From NCBI GenBank assembly GCA_963513935.1, contig OY740774.1:87748385-87812384 (forward strand): DNA of 64,000 nucleotides. Reading direction: 5' to 3'. Under the pieces are notes generated by a model. It was not told where the DNA came from. It did not search any database and worked only from the letters and a program-made list of their open reading frames with translations. The position numbers were made by a program, and so were the translations under genes. This DNA is from Aphrophora alni (lineage: Eukaryota > Arthropoda > Insecta > Hemiptera > Aphrophoridae). Positions 35,641 to 46,325 of the stretch are shown here, in pieces. Numbering within the stretch: position 1 is the first letter of the stretch; each line of letters opens with the position of its first letter.

Positions 35641-36291
35641 TTTTTATGGGGTATAAAATATCTTTTTCATAATATAACATGTAATTTTAACACTTTTTAT
35701 TCTATTTAATACTATTTTTTGATATACCCGACCGTTTAGAATATACGGCTTGTAAAAGATTGAAAATGTAATATTTACTCGGTTTTTAGTGAGTGCTTTT
35801 AATTATTTTTAAATTTTAATTTGTGGTACATAAATAATTCACTACAGTATATTAGAACGACAGCCTACTTTATTGTGTGTAAGCGTATTATTTTAATTCT
35901 ATGTCTAATCTTAAAACATTTGTATTGGTCTTTTTCAGACTATTGTTAATTATAAGCCTTGATGAACACATTGCCAGATATAATAGATACAAATGTTTTA
36001 AAGGTAGGAGTGAAATAAGTTAATAAAATATCATTCGAACCATTCAAATAGCCTGTTTGCTTTATATTCTGTGAAAAATTATATTTTTTACCCTAAAGTC
36101 AAGATATAAAAATAATTCAAAACCACAACTAAAAATCAAGTGAATATTAAATTTCTAATCTTTCAGAGGCCGTAGACTCTTAATTGGGTTTTTCAAAAAA
36201 TAGCCAATAACAAACCAATCTTAAAATTACATGTTCTTACAAAAAAAAACACTATTTATAAACCAAGTAACCCAATCAATTTGAAAATGAG

Positions 36292-36293
<2 letters not shown>

Positions 36294-36327
<34 letters not shown>
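36294..36327. repeat. (TA)n microsatellite
   Basis: About 34 bp of alternating TA. Confidence 0.95.
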
Positions 36328-36328
<1 letters not shown>

Positions 36329-37236
36329 TTTTTGTATTCTCTTACATATAAGAGTCTACAAAAAGTAGAGAAGGTTAGTCGTGTTCCAAGAATGGTAGGG
36401 TATTTTTTAATTTTTTTGCAACAGTCTCTTTTAATTCACCAAAAGTAGTTATTTTATCCAAAACCCAACTTATAATATACCATTTTTATAGAAAGGAGGA
36501 TAAAATTCATCTATATAATTTTTTTTAAATATATAGTCTATATATAAAAATTTTGAAGCTAGTATATCAAGGATCAAACATTGTTAAGTTTCCGAAGACA
36601 AAATGTCACAAGAACTATACAACAAAATATTTCTATTTTAACTTTAAAGATATACAAAAGTTTTATAGTGTAATTTTGAATAAAAGTATATAAAGAATCT
36701 CACAAAATGGAGTAGGACGAACTGAAGGAGATTTCTGTTTCGGACGTACGACTTTGGATGTACAGTACAAACAAAATTGTTGCAACAATGTGAAACTGCG
36801 ATATACTAAAAATAAAGTACTGAATTTCGTCTTTCCAACCATATAAGCCTTATTACTAATCTATTTTCAACCTCTTAGAGACCATTTTTCGAAGCGCTTC
36901 TTTGAGTTTCGTCGCCGTAATGGTCTAGCAGAATGTCTATAGACGGTAAACTAAAAGAGTGATGGTAATTTAGAACGAAAGAGGATGGATAAAACTTTAA
37001 GATATAGTGTCAATGTGGAGTTGATAGATCAGAAATGTAGTCTTCTTCGACAAATACTGACGGTTATACGCTAGCGCCGAGACACTAACTTTAGCGATTT
37101 ATTACAATTTATTGGATTTTATGGACTTTTGGTTATATGGATATGAAATTTTGAAACATTAGCTTTACAATGGTGCCTACATTATTACGATAGGACGATT
37201 TAGTGGGCGAAATGTTAAATGTAAAAATCTATTTTA

Positions 37237-38440
37237 TCTTTGACAAAGTTTTATCTAAGTACATTTTGAAACCACTGTCCTTCAACAAAACGTTGTCTAA
37301 GGACATTTTGAAACCACTATCTTTCAACAAAACGCTGTCTAAGGACAGTTAGAAACCACTGTCCTTCGACAAAACGCTATGTAAGGACAGTTAAAAACCA
37401 CTGTCCTTCGACAAAACGCTGTCTAAGGACAGTTAGAAACCACCGTCCTTCAACAAAACGTTGTCTAAGGACAGTTAGAAACCACTGTCCTTTGACAAAA
37501 TGCTGTCTAAGCACAGTTAGAAACCACTGTCCTTCGACAAAACGCTGTCTAAGGACAGTTAGAAACCACCGTCCTTCAACAAAACGTTGTCTAAGGACAG
37601 TTAGAAACCACTGTCCTTTGACAAAACGCTGTCTAAGGACAGTTAGAAACCACTGTCCTTCGACAAAACGCTATCCAAGGACAGTTAGAAACCACTATCC
37701 TTCAACAAAACTCTGTCTAAGGACAGTTAGAAACCATTGTCCTTCAACAAAACGCTGTCTAAGGACAGTTAGAAACCACTGTCCTTCAATAAAACGCTGT
37801 CTAAGGGCATTTTGAAACCACTATCCTTCAACAAAACTCTGTCTAAGGACAGTTAGAAACCACTGTCCTTCAAAACGTTGTCTAAGGACATTTTGAAACC
37901 TCTATCTTTCAACAAAACGCTGTCTATGGACAGTTAGAAACCACTGTCCTTCGACAAAACGCTGTCTAAGGACAGTTAAAAACCACTGTCCTTCGACAAA
38001 ACGCTGTCTAAGGACAGTTAAAAACCACTGTCCTTCGACAAAACGCTGTCTAAGGACAGTTAGAAACCACCGCGCTTCAACAAAACGTTGTCTAAGGACA
38101 GTTAGAAACACTGTCCTTTGACAAAACGCTATCCAAGGACAGTTAGAAACCACTATCCTTCAACAAAACTCTGTCTAAGGACAGTTAGAAACCATTGTCC
38201 TTCAACAAAACGCTGTCTAAGGACAGTTAGAAACCACTGTCCTTCAATAAAACGTTGTCTAAGGGCATTTTGAAACCACTATCCTTCAACAAAACGCCTG
38301 TCTAAGGACAGTTAGAAACCACTGTCCTTCGATAAAACGTCTAAGGAAATTTGAAACCACTATCCTTCAACAAAACGCTGTCTAAGGACAGTTAGAAACC
38401 ACTGTCCTTCGATAAAACGTTGTCTAAGGACAGTTGGAGA
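37237..38440 (+). repeat. 42-bp minisatellite of hairpin units, about 28 copies
   Basis: Each unit reads AAGGACAGTTAGAAACCACT then GTCCTTCGACAAAACGCTGT then CT. AAGGACAGT and ACTGTCCTT are perfect 9-bp reverse complements around an 8-base loop, so every unit can form a hairpin. Some units near both ends use ACATTTTGAAACC and lose the stem. Because 42 is a multiple of 3, frames stay open as 14-residue repeats (37492-37815 plus, 37902-38153 minus); these are by-products. Confidence 0.93.
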
Positions 38441-38559
38441 GGTAACGTTGTTTATATCTCTATAATTCTAGACATCCTAGTGGCAGCCATTTTGACTTAA
38501 TCAACCTTTATATTAAAAATACTGTGACATAATTTCCATTTTAAGTATAGAAATCAACT

Positions 38560-38770
38560 GCAGGCTATGTTTATAATATAAAACACATTCCTTACAAAAC
38601 CCACAACAATAATACATACCACTTTTAGCTTTGCACTGGAATTACAATTACCTTTAGGTTTTCCTCCATCTTCACTACTTCTACAGAGGGTACATTTAAA
38701 TAATTTGATTAGGTTTTCCACATCATAAACATAAAATGTTGAATTCCTTTGCTGACCAAAACATTTTAAA
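38560..38770 (-). mobile_element. Dispersed element fragment with cysteine-rich frame (copy 2)
   Basis: This is the inverted partner of 10310-10540, with clear identity over about 200 bp. It lies directly downstream of the 42-bp minisatellite and next to a stretch (38865-39020) that is itself repeated inverted at 3860-4010, upstream of a LINE tail. It has a longer cysteine-containing frame than copy 1, but the halves are in different frames. Confidence 0.35.
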
Positions 38771-38864
38771 CTAGCTCCTTGCTTTTAGATTAATATTGCC
38801 TATGTGCAGAAAGTAAAAAAAAAAATAAAAAATGGCCATTTAAGTAAGCATGCAAAAATTATTT

Positions 38865-39025
38865 GGTAGTAGGCGAGGAGAATACAAAGGTAATTGTTTA
38901 CATTATAAAATCTAGACGAGTTCTAGAAGTGATGCGGGTTGCATTCTAACACAAAGGGAATTAAAATTCTAACCACTGAGCAGGGTTACCAACACGACAA
39001 AGAAATGTTTATTGTTTTTACAAGA
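38865..39025 (+). repeat. Inverted-pair repeat, copy 2
   Basis: Partner of 3860-4010. No LINE coding sequence follows here. Confidence 0.65.
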
Positions 39026-39194
39026 GCCCAAAACAGTTTAACCACTTATATATTCCCAGTATATAATATAGGGAAGTAAATTAGATTACGTGGTGTTAGA
39101 AGTCACTGTTAATACAAAATAATTTTCTGGCGTAAACTCTGTCATTCATTGTTACACTAGCAAAGTTTTTTTTTTTTAAATTAAACAAATTAAT

Positions 39195-39490
39195 GGACGC
39201 CATCATTGTACTTACCCAGCACAATCATACATTGTAACCTAAGCATTTCCTCTACGTGTAACGCCCAAATTTGGTTTCTTGGGCGATGTAGGGAAAGTTA
39301 AATTGTATTAATAGATCAAGTAAGTATTTTTAAACAGTTGTTTCAAGGGTTTTCTGAACGGCGTACTTGTGTATATCTCTTTTCGCGCCGGTTAGACCCT
39401 GTCGGGTCTCTTGGATTTATAGTTCTTGTCAGTGTTTCGGCCCACTTGTAAAGGACCGCTACGCTCGTGTCGGTAACTTGACCCTGCTGG
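39195..39490 (-). repeat. Family C repeat, minus copy
   Basis: On the minus strand it carries GGTCAAGTTACCGACACG, AGCGTAGCGGTCC, CAACTGTTTAAAAA and GCCCAAGAAACCAAA. Confidence 0.5.
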
Positions 39491-39929
39491 ATCTTGTAAC
39501 TCTACAAATATCACATTTTCTTTGAAGGTCATAGTTCAAAATTACAATTTTGATAACATCGTTATTTGTCATCGTCGAGATGTGAGATGGTATCATTACA
39601 TGTTGAATTGAATTCTGCACATTTTTATCTAATTTAGTGTATTGAATCTTCACGTGGATCGTGAATAACTCACGAGATATGAACAAAAACAATTTAAAAT
39701 AACCTCCATTTTAACAATTTTTCTGTACTCCAACAGGGTTCTATATGAACACTCGTTAGTCCTTTATACCAAATTTCATGTGTTTAGCTTTATTTTTGTG
39801 GGCGTTATCGTACTTACAGACGGGCGACAACGACGGACGGACGGCATTTCGAAAATCTCTTTTTCTGTGTTTTCTGCCATGAACGAGAGTGATTATTTGT
39901 CCAAACTTAACTTATACTTTGAATATTTC

Positions 39930-40860
39930 AACAGAGTCAAGATCGGAAAAGAACACTTCTTCAAGAGAGACCTGATAGGGGGGGGGGGGACGAAAGAAAC
40001 AGATCTAACCTAAAAGGGTTGAGTCTTAATTGCGAACAGTCCAGATTGCGAACAAGGGTAAAATCGTCCAGACTGCGAACACCTCAAAAATGCCGAGGAC
40101 TACCTGAACATGAGTCGTCCAGACTGCGAACACATATTTGGAATCTGTAAAAATGGTTGAGTCAATTGCGGACACGAGGGATTACTGCTACCTGACAAGG
40201 GTTTGACAGGTCTCTGCAAATATTTCAATACTGGAAATACTATGATTTTTCTATAGTCCAAAATTTCATTTTATGGAATTTAAACTCGAAAATACACAAA
40301 AAGTATACTTCTATATACATAAATATACAAAAATATACATATCTTTGACTTGCAAAACCTGTCTATGTTGCTAAAAACTCGGTCGATTTCCTATAATTCT
40401 TCTATCTTCCAAAACTCATCTAATTTCCTTATAACTGGAATTTAAACTCCAAAAGTGGTGACGTCACGGCTCGTTTCCCGCTTACCAGCTCCTTCGCGCG
40501 GGAATAACAACGTTTAACAAATGTAATCTCATTACAAATCTCTATTACATTATACTCTTTAGAAACCATGTGTTTCGTTCTTACAATCAATTGATAGCCA
40601 AAACGAATGATTCTGGCCAAATCATTCTGTTAATATATAATACCGGCCTGGGATTCTACGAATGGGTTGAAAACCCCGACCTCTCAAAATGTGTTCCCAA
40701 TCAGGAATCCTCCCCACCCCCCAGACGACCCCCTCCCCCTCGTAAACTCAAACATGTTCGCAGTCTGGACTGTTCGCAATCAGGAGGACACCACCTAAAA
40801 GTACGTGAAAAAGTGTAGATCCAGCTAGGGTCTCTGAATTACCGAAGCCCTGAGGGTTGT
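39930..40860 (-). repeat. Family B repeat split by a 776-bp insertion
   Basis: The first half (39930-40008) stops at AGATCTAACCTAAAAG. The second half resumes at 40802 with TACGTGAAAAAGTGTAGATC. The break falls exactly where family B elsewhere reads GATCTAACCCAAGACTAC, and it encloses the hAT-like element 40017-40792. Confidence 0.75.
40017..40792. mobile_element. hAT-like non-autonomous DNA transposon (776 bp)
   Basis: Identical 9-bp sequences ACCTAAAAG flank the element (40008-40016 and 40793-40801). The terminal inverted repeats share GGT...ATTGCGAACAGTCCAGA with a mismatched stretch after the first three bases. Subterminal copies of GTCCAGACTGCGAACA occur three times near the left end. 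It splits a family B repeat precisely. An 8- or 9-bp duplication fits hAT (8) or Mutator-like (9) elements. Short frames inside (40429-40620 minus, 40570-40818 plus) show no transposase features. Confidence 0.8.
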
Positions 40861-40996
40861 GTGAACTTAAATGGCACACCCTGTATGTTGTTTCTAACTT
40901 TTACAAATTAGTAATATCTTTCATGATTTTAGAATTTAGTTTATTATTATTATTTAAGAAATAACCACAATTGTATTTCTGTATTTTTTTTTTCAG

Positions 40997-41078
40997 AATG
41001 TGTTCCATGTTTCTTCCCGAAATATCAAGTTTTGTCTGTGCAATGCTTTTCGCCGTCCATCCAATTCACACTGAAGCG
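40997..41078 (+). CDS. Internal exon of a TMTC-family O-mannosyltransferase gene
   Basis: The exon follows a T-rich tract ending in CAG at 40996 and is followed by a GTAAGC donor at 41079. It starts with the third base of a split codon (phase 2) and ends on a complete codon (phase 0), giving 27 residues from MCSMFLPEIS to LFAVHPIHTEA. The block LFAVHPIHTEA, normally continued by V and a GVVGRA-like stretch, is a hallmark of the N-terminal membrane domain of TMTC1-4. From family knowledge these are ER multi-pass proteins with C-terminal TPR repeats that O-mannosylate cadherins and related proteins. Flanking exons were not found here: the next should open with Val and a GRAD/GRAE-like motif. 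Which of the four paralogues it is cannot be decided from 27 residues. The surrounding sequence is repeat-filled intron. Confidence 0.85.
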
Positions 41079-41609
41079 GTAAGCTCATCTATATACATTT
41101 AAATTGTTTTTACTTTTTATTTAGAGTGTTTTTTTTTTTTTTTTTAATTATTCACAATGTATTTTAATTTATCTCTTTTTATAAAACATGATTCTACGTG
41201 GGTTGACCTTCATGTCACACGATAAAGTGTAATATTTAACCTAGCAACGAAGTGAAATGTCAGCGGTTATGTAATTTGTATAAACAGCTGTTTTTATATT
41301 TATTATTAACTTAACTTTTAGATTATGTGTACACAATTTTTCGACAGCTGTAGTTACGTTACTAATTTGAATTGAAAATGTTGACCGTTTTCTTTGAATG
41401 ACATATTCGTGTAGGCATTTTGACCCGATAAATCGAATTTATCAGTTAAAGTCAATAATATATTGGAGGTTCATAAATCGTTGTATACAGGGTGGTCAGA
41501 AAATAACAACCCACTATTCTTAATGCGATTTAATAATTGTAGTAGAAATTAAACTTTGAATATCTTTCTTTGGCTGTACACTTTAGTTTTTAGTATATTT
41601 TTTCTTGTT

Positions 41610-41855
41610 GTTTAAAGGCAAAAACTCTCTTGGTCATAAACGTATTAAAAAAAAAAGTATAAAATAAAGACCCCCTATCCATCGAATAGCCTAATAACCA
41701 TCAGAGTCGGATGAGAACAAGAAATGGTCAAGAGAGATCTGATTGTAAAGATGAAAGATATTTATCTAACCCCAAGACTACGTGAAAAAAGGTGTACATC
41801 CAGATAGGGCTCTCGGGATTGCCAAGTTCGTACTATGGGAGCACGTGATAGGAGC
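41610..41855 (-). repeat. Family B repeat
   Basis: Full-length minus copy about 530 bp downstream of the TMTC exon, inside the presumed intron. Confidence 0.65.
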
Positions 41856-41999
41856 TGTGGAAAGGAGGGAAACTAATTTTCGTTTATCCAATTACAAATG
41901 GCGGTTGGTTTAGTTAAAAACAGAATTGTAAATTTTAATTTTGCGTTTTGTCAAAATGTTTTTAAATTTTCAGTTTGTGTTTAATCTTATTACTAGCCC

Positions 42000-42425
42000 A
42001 AATATAGGTAGTGCAGAGATAGTTGGTGCTGAGTCAAAAAATCTATATCAGATTTCAGTTTCCACGATTCCAGAAAGAGGGGTTTTTGGAATCATATGTC
42101 TGTCGTCGTTCTAAAGATAAAACGTGTGGACGGATTTTAATCAAATTTGGTATCTCCGCTTATTTTGGCCATATCTCGAGATATTTTGTTCGCCAATATT
42201 TTACATAACTCAAAATGTAGGGTAGATGCGTAAGGAAATAACACAAAATTACGATTTTCTGAAAATAGGCTTGAGCGATTTTGTTCAAGTTGACTAGTTA
42301 CCAAAAACATTCTCGAGCTATGTCCTAAATATACCCGTATTCCAAATTTGATTAAAATCGGTCCATCAGTTTGGCTAAAGCACTACATATACAACAGAAC
42401 CAGACAGACATATTTCCAAAAATCG
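42000..42425 (+). repeat. Dispersed repeat with TTTTAATCAAATTTGGTAT words
   Basis: Carries CGGATTTTAATCAAATTTGG, CATATCTCGAGATATTTTG, CCAAATTTGATTAAAATCGG and a CAGACAGACATATTTCC end. The two complementary AAATTTG words make it partly self-inverted. It resembles a non-coding spacer repeat common in insect genomes. Confidence 0.5.
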
Positions 42426-42491
42426 ACGTCAATTTTTTGAGCAACATTAACTTTAACCTGTATTTGGGAGATTAAAAATTCTTAATTCTTC

Positions 42492-42566
42492 CTGTAGTCA
42501 AGTGATTTAGTTCGTCACTTCTATGCAAGAGCGGTACTAATGAGTGAGTTCGAATCCCACCAAGGA
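42492..42566 (+). repeat. tRNA-like sequence, probably SINE head
   Basis: Carries GTAGTCAAGTGATTTAGTTC, resembling a tRNA A-box region, and 50 bp later an intact B box, GAGTTCGAATCCCAC. Acceptor stems are not recognisable. The spacing and the absence of a clear anticodon arm favour a tRNA-derived SINE. Confidence 0.4.
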
Positions 42567-42749
42567 CTGTTTTTTTCAGCGTGATTTAATTCTTTCCAAC
42601 ATCGATTTGTCATCCTCAACTTCATAAATTCCTTATAATCTATATATTTAGTACACAAATAGAATTTTTACAACGCTGAAAAAATCTTCAGAAACTACTG
42701 AAACGATTGTTATCGTTGAAGTGTCTTTAAAAAGGTCTAAAGGCGAAAA

Positions 42750-43500
42750 ATTATAGATTAACCAGCTGATTGGGTTCTTCAGCATCTATAATTGAACTAT
42801 TCTGATCATTTCAAGTTAGTCCTAGCCTGGCCTAATATAAATAATTTGAAACAAAGTTTTGTCCTAAAATGTAACACATTAAACAGCTTGTTAGGTTCAT
42901 CTACAATAATTGAATTATTCAAGACAATTTTAGGTTATGCCTAGCTTGGACTAATATAAATAATTTGAAACACTGTTTTGACCTAAACTGTAACACATTA
43001 AACAGCTTAGTATGTTCATCAGCTTCAATAATTAAATTATTCAAGACAATTTCAGGTTAGGCCTAACCTGCGCTAATATAAATAATTGTAAACAATATTA
43101 GAAACAAAGTTTTGTCTTAAACTGTAACACATTAAACAGCTTGTTAGATTCATCGGCTACAATAATTGAATTATTCAAGACAATTTCAGGTTAGGCCTAG
43201 CTTGGACTAATATAAATAATTTGAAACACTGTTTTGACCTAAACTGTAACACATTAAACAGCTTATTATGTTCATCAGCTTCAATAATTAAATTATTCAA
43301 GACAATTTCAGGTTAGGCCTAACCTGCGCTAATATAAATACAGTAATTGTAATCAATATTAGAAACAAAGATTCAGCCTAAAATGTAACAAATAAAACAG
43401 CTTATTAGGTTCATCAGCTTCAATAATACTGTCCTTGACTAATATGAATAATTTTGTAGTATTTGAAACTAAGATTTGAGCCTAAAATGTGTTTTACTTG
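42750..43500 (+). repeat. Tandem array of ~118-140-bp units
   Basis: About six units start near AACAGCTTGTTAGGTTCATC and contain TTCAAGACAATTTCAGGTTA, GGCCTA and ACTGTAACACATTAAA. Several units carry the 16-base palindrome AGGTTAGGCCTAACCT. Unit lengths alternate because of an extra AATTGTAAACAATATTAG insertion. Confidence 0.85.
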
Positions 43501-43639
43501 ATTCAATGAAGGAATCAAGCACCAACCTAGAGGTAGTATTACGTACATTCTATCTGATACAGTAAAACCAAATAATTAATAACAAAGATTGAAGTGCAAA
43601 ATCAGTTGAGATATATAATTACACGTTTTATTTTAAAAT

Positions 43640-43930
43640 CATAATAATTGCATTTTGTCATTCATTGTTGTGTTAACACATGCGGTCATGGCCGCATAGG
43701 TTAATTATTAGTTTTTCATAGATTATCACACAGAGTTTTATAACTGGTTAATATAATTGTAATTTCCTAACTGTCATTAATGCAGTTTTCTATTTCACAT
43801 CGCTGCAATTTCATAACCACATATCAATTCTAATTGCTTTATTTAATTAGTCCCATTCACAACTGTATTAATTTCAATACGACCCATCTAATCCTATTGA
43901 ATTAGAGCGAAATATAATTTTCTAAATATT
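43640..43930 (+). repeat. Left arm of a ~5.5-kb inverted repeat
   Basis: Pairs with the reverse complement of 48970-49200 through CAATTCTAATTGCTTTATTT, CAATACGACCC and TGCAGTTTCTATTTCACAT-like words. Identity is moderate. Confidence 0.65.
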
Positions 43931-44509
43931 TCAAAATATAAATCAATTTATTTCTTGTGAGAAATACGTGGGGGGGGGGGAATAAACTGTATAAAACATT
44001 GAAATAAATTTCCCATTCTGCTATCCTCAAATCCAAAACTAATTGTTAAATGTCATTTAGGTAGTTGTCAAACGGAAGGCAAAATGTACCTAGGACGCCG
44101 TCTTTGAATAATTATTTAAATAAGAGCCCAAAGTTACTTCGCTTGTGCTATAAACACGTACTTACTGTGAGCCCGTGAAGGGTATTGGTGTCTATAACAA
44201 CAAAGCTAACAGTTTATAGAATAGTAATGCGTCCAGTGGTAATAAAAAAAACTTTTTTGGGGAACTCGGGGAACTGAAAACGGATATTTCCGCAAAAACT
44301 CGACATCGATTTTTTTGACCCATCACATAACTTTCTATCCAATATGTGGGCAAATGAAAACATTAAATATAAACTGAAAATTCCGATGCATTTTGAAAAA
44401 AAAAATCAAAATTTCAATTTACAAAGCTCTGTTTTAAACTTTGACTTTGACCAACCACCATTTTCAATTAGCTAAACAGAAATTCTTTTTCTCTAGTTTC
44501 CACAGCTCC

Positions 44510-44745
44510 TCTCATGTGCTCACGAGTTTAGCAATCCTGAGGGATCCTAACTAGATCTACACATTTTTTCAAGTAGTCTTGGATTAGATACTACTCTTTC
44601 ATCTTTGCAAACAGGTCTCTCTGGACCATTTATTGTTCTCTTCCGACTATGATATTCAACGGTCTTTATTTATACTCTTTGTTTTTATAAAGCGTTGTTG
44701 ACAAAGAGGTTGTTTCATCTTTAAACAACAAGAAAAGAATACACT
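44510..44745 (+). repeat. Family B repeat
   Basis: Full-length plus copy, ending with the TTTAAACAACAAGAAAAG word. Confidence 0.65.
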
Positions 44746-44911
44746 AGAAACAAAAGTGTACAGCCAAACAAAGATTATGTAGTGGAGACTTGGACACTAT
44801 CAAGTAGGGTAAGAAAGATCTTGAGAAAAATATTTCGGACTTTTTTCGATAACATTGTTTAGCGAATAAAAACAAATAAGAGGTTGTATAGGCAAGCTGG
44901 GGTTAATCAAA

Positions 44912-45136
44912 ATGCTCAGAGAAAGATTCAAGTGGCTAGTCAATGTAGAGAGAATTGAGAAAGGAAAGGAACAAGTAAAGATTTTTATATTGGCAGAGGA
45001 AAAGCTGGAAGACCTCGGGAATGATGACGTGATGGGGGTCAGAAGATTTAGAATGACATCCTGGAATTCATGGAAGAGGTCAGGACGTACCCAGTGTAGT
45101 AGTGTCAGAGAGACAGAACAAGATTTTGTTTTGTAA
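44912..45136 (+). pseudogene. Possible RTE-type reverse transcriptase C-terminal remnant
   Basis: A 74-codon open frame starts MLRERFKWLVNVERIEKGK and later reads DLGNDDVMGVRRFRMTSWNSWKR. The W(L/I)..V.R(M/I)..G and MGVRR(W/F)R...D...W order resembles the end of RTE-like ORF2 proteins, where WLGHVxRM is followed by a basic linker and a DRxxWR-like motif. Similarity is weak, the linker is atypical, and the flanks show no coding. It could equally be a random frame. Confidence 0.3.
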
Positions 45137-45219
45137 GATGATCGTAGTGTTATAGTGTAATAATATTTCTGTATTTATTTTTTTAATATGATGTTTATGT
45201 TCGTTAGTAAAGGAAAACG

Positions 45220-45430
45220 ATATTTAATCAAGAAAGTTAAACACGATCCCATAAAATATATCTATAAAACTGTGGAGTATATGAGTTGACCTGTTAACAG
45301 TCTAGTCAGAGATTTGTCCATTTTGCAATATTTTATTTTATCATCGGAATCTAGATAAATTGCTGACAGAACGTAACGTTAAAGTTATATCTTTGCTTCA
45401 CTTTTCTGTTCATAGTATAGAGGAAGTTAA
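45220..45430 (+). repeat. Inner left arm of the 43.7-49.2 kb inverted structure
   Basis: AAACACGATCCCATAAAATA, CTGTGGAGTATATGAGTT and TATTTTATTTT...TAGATAAATTGCTGAC pair with 47210-47400. Its centre (about 46.3 kb) is close to that of the outer arms (about 46.4 kb). Confidence 0.65.
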
Positions 45431-45562
45431 ATGAAATAATCAAATTATTGGGATACTGCTTGGACGTGCCTCTTATAGTTCAGTGTCACAAAATGGGTCA
45501 TTGAAACGTTATCTTTTTTAACTTTAATGTAATAGCAGATATTTCTTGTTGTAACTCCATAT

Positions 45563-45682
45563 CCAAGGATAAAATAAAGCAAAAGCTTTAAAGATATTTT
45601 AATAATATAAATGAGCGACAATTGTTTCGCCTTGCGGCATCATCGTTTGAACCTTTAAGCTTTTGCTATATTTTATCCTTGG
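45563..45682. mobile_element. 120-bp palindromic element
   Basis: The ends CCAAGGATAAAATA(A)AGC and AAAAGCTTTAAAG pair with CTTTAAGCTTTTGC and TATTTTATCCTTGG. The loop side contains a GATGATGCC-GCAA-GGCGAAAC motif on the minus strand (45624-45645). Confidence 0.75.
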
Positions 45683-46049
45683 TTATCTTTTTTTTTTAAT
45701 CGTGTGCTTTCTGTCATTTTCTCATTAACATTGTCAGAAGTTTTACTTCAAGTGAACCCAAAATTAAATCATTTACTGTAAAATTTCAATATTATAGAAC
45801 AAATTTGCATAGTGTTGTGATAAACAATGAAATCAGTTCGTTTGAAAAATCTAAATGTTTACAAAATTAAAACGAACTAAAAGTGCTGATATAACATACT
45901 GTGGACTGGGGGGATAGCTTTGTTAACAAAATATGTTTATCGGCATAAGCTTTGTTTTCACAACAAATCAATGTTTTTTGTTGGATGGAAAAAAAGTGTT
46001 GAAAAGATGAAAACATTGTCTAAACTGTCATGCTGTTATTGGTGAATTA

Positions 46050-46325
46050 ATAGTTTGAAATTTTTATTTATTACTTTTTGTCCCGTGGAAATCAGTGTAG
46101 AGTGTTATACAAATAAATTTACAACTTTCAAAGTATGTAGAAATGCAGATAATTTATAGAGTTTGTTGAGGTTAATTTGGGGTTATTGATGAAATAATAG
46201 TTTTAATTTATTACTTTTTGTTTCGTGTAAATCAGTGTAGAATGTTTTACAAATAAATTTACAACTTTAAAAGTATGTAGAAATGCAGATAATTTATAGA
46301 ATTTGTTGAGGTTATTTTGGGGTAG
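46050..46325 (+). repeat. Two tandem copies of a 140-bp unit
   Basis: TTATTACTTTTTGT recurs 140 bp apart (46069 and 46209), followed by TGTAGARTGTTWTACAAATA and GTATGTAGAAATGCAGATAA in both. Confidence 0.85.

Larger units (their letters stand above)
34791..37236. other. Mostly unannotated sequence
   Basis: Apart from the ACAGGGTG end and the (TA)n tract I see only a weak palindrome at 35912-36002 (TTAAAACATTTGTAT and its complement). The stretch is probably TMTC intron or intergenic. Confidence 0.4.

Noticed and set aside
35936..36002. Possible exon after TTTTTCAG
   Set aside because: The following sequence has no sustained frame and is the loop of a weak palindrome.
37492..38153. 14-residue repeat proteins on both strands
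   Set aside because: The 42-bp unit is a multiple of three, so open frames arise automatically.
37237..38440. CRISPR-like regular array
   Set aside because: Spacers are as repetitive as the repeats and the unit is a tandem minisatellite. The genome is eukaryotic and no cas genes are present.
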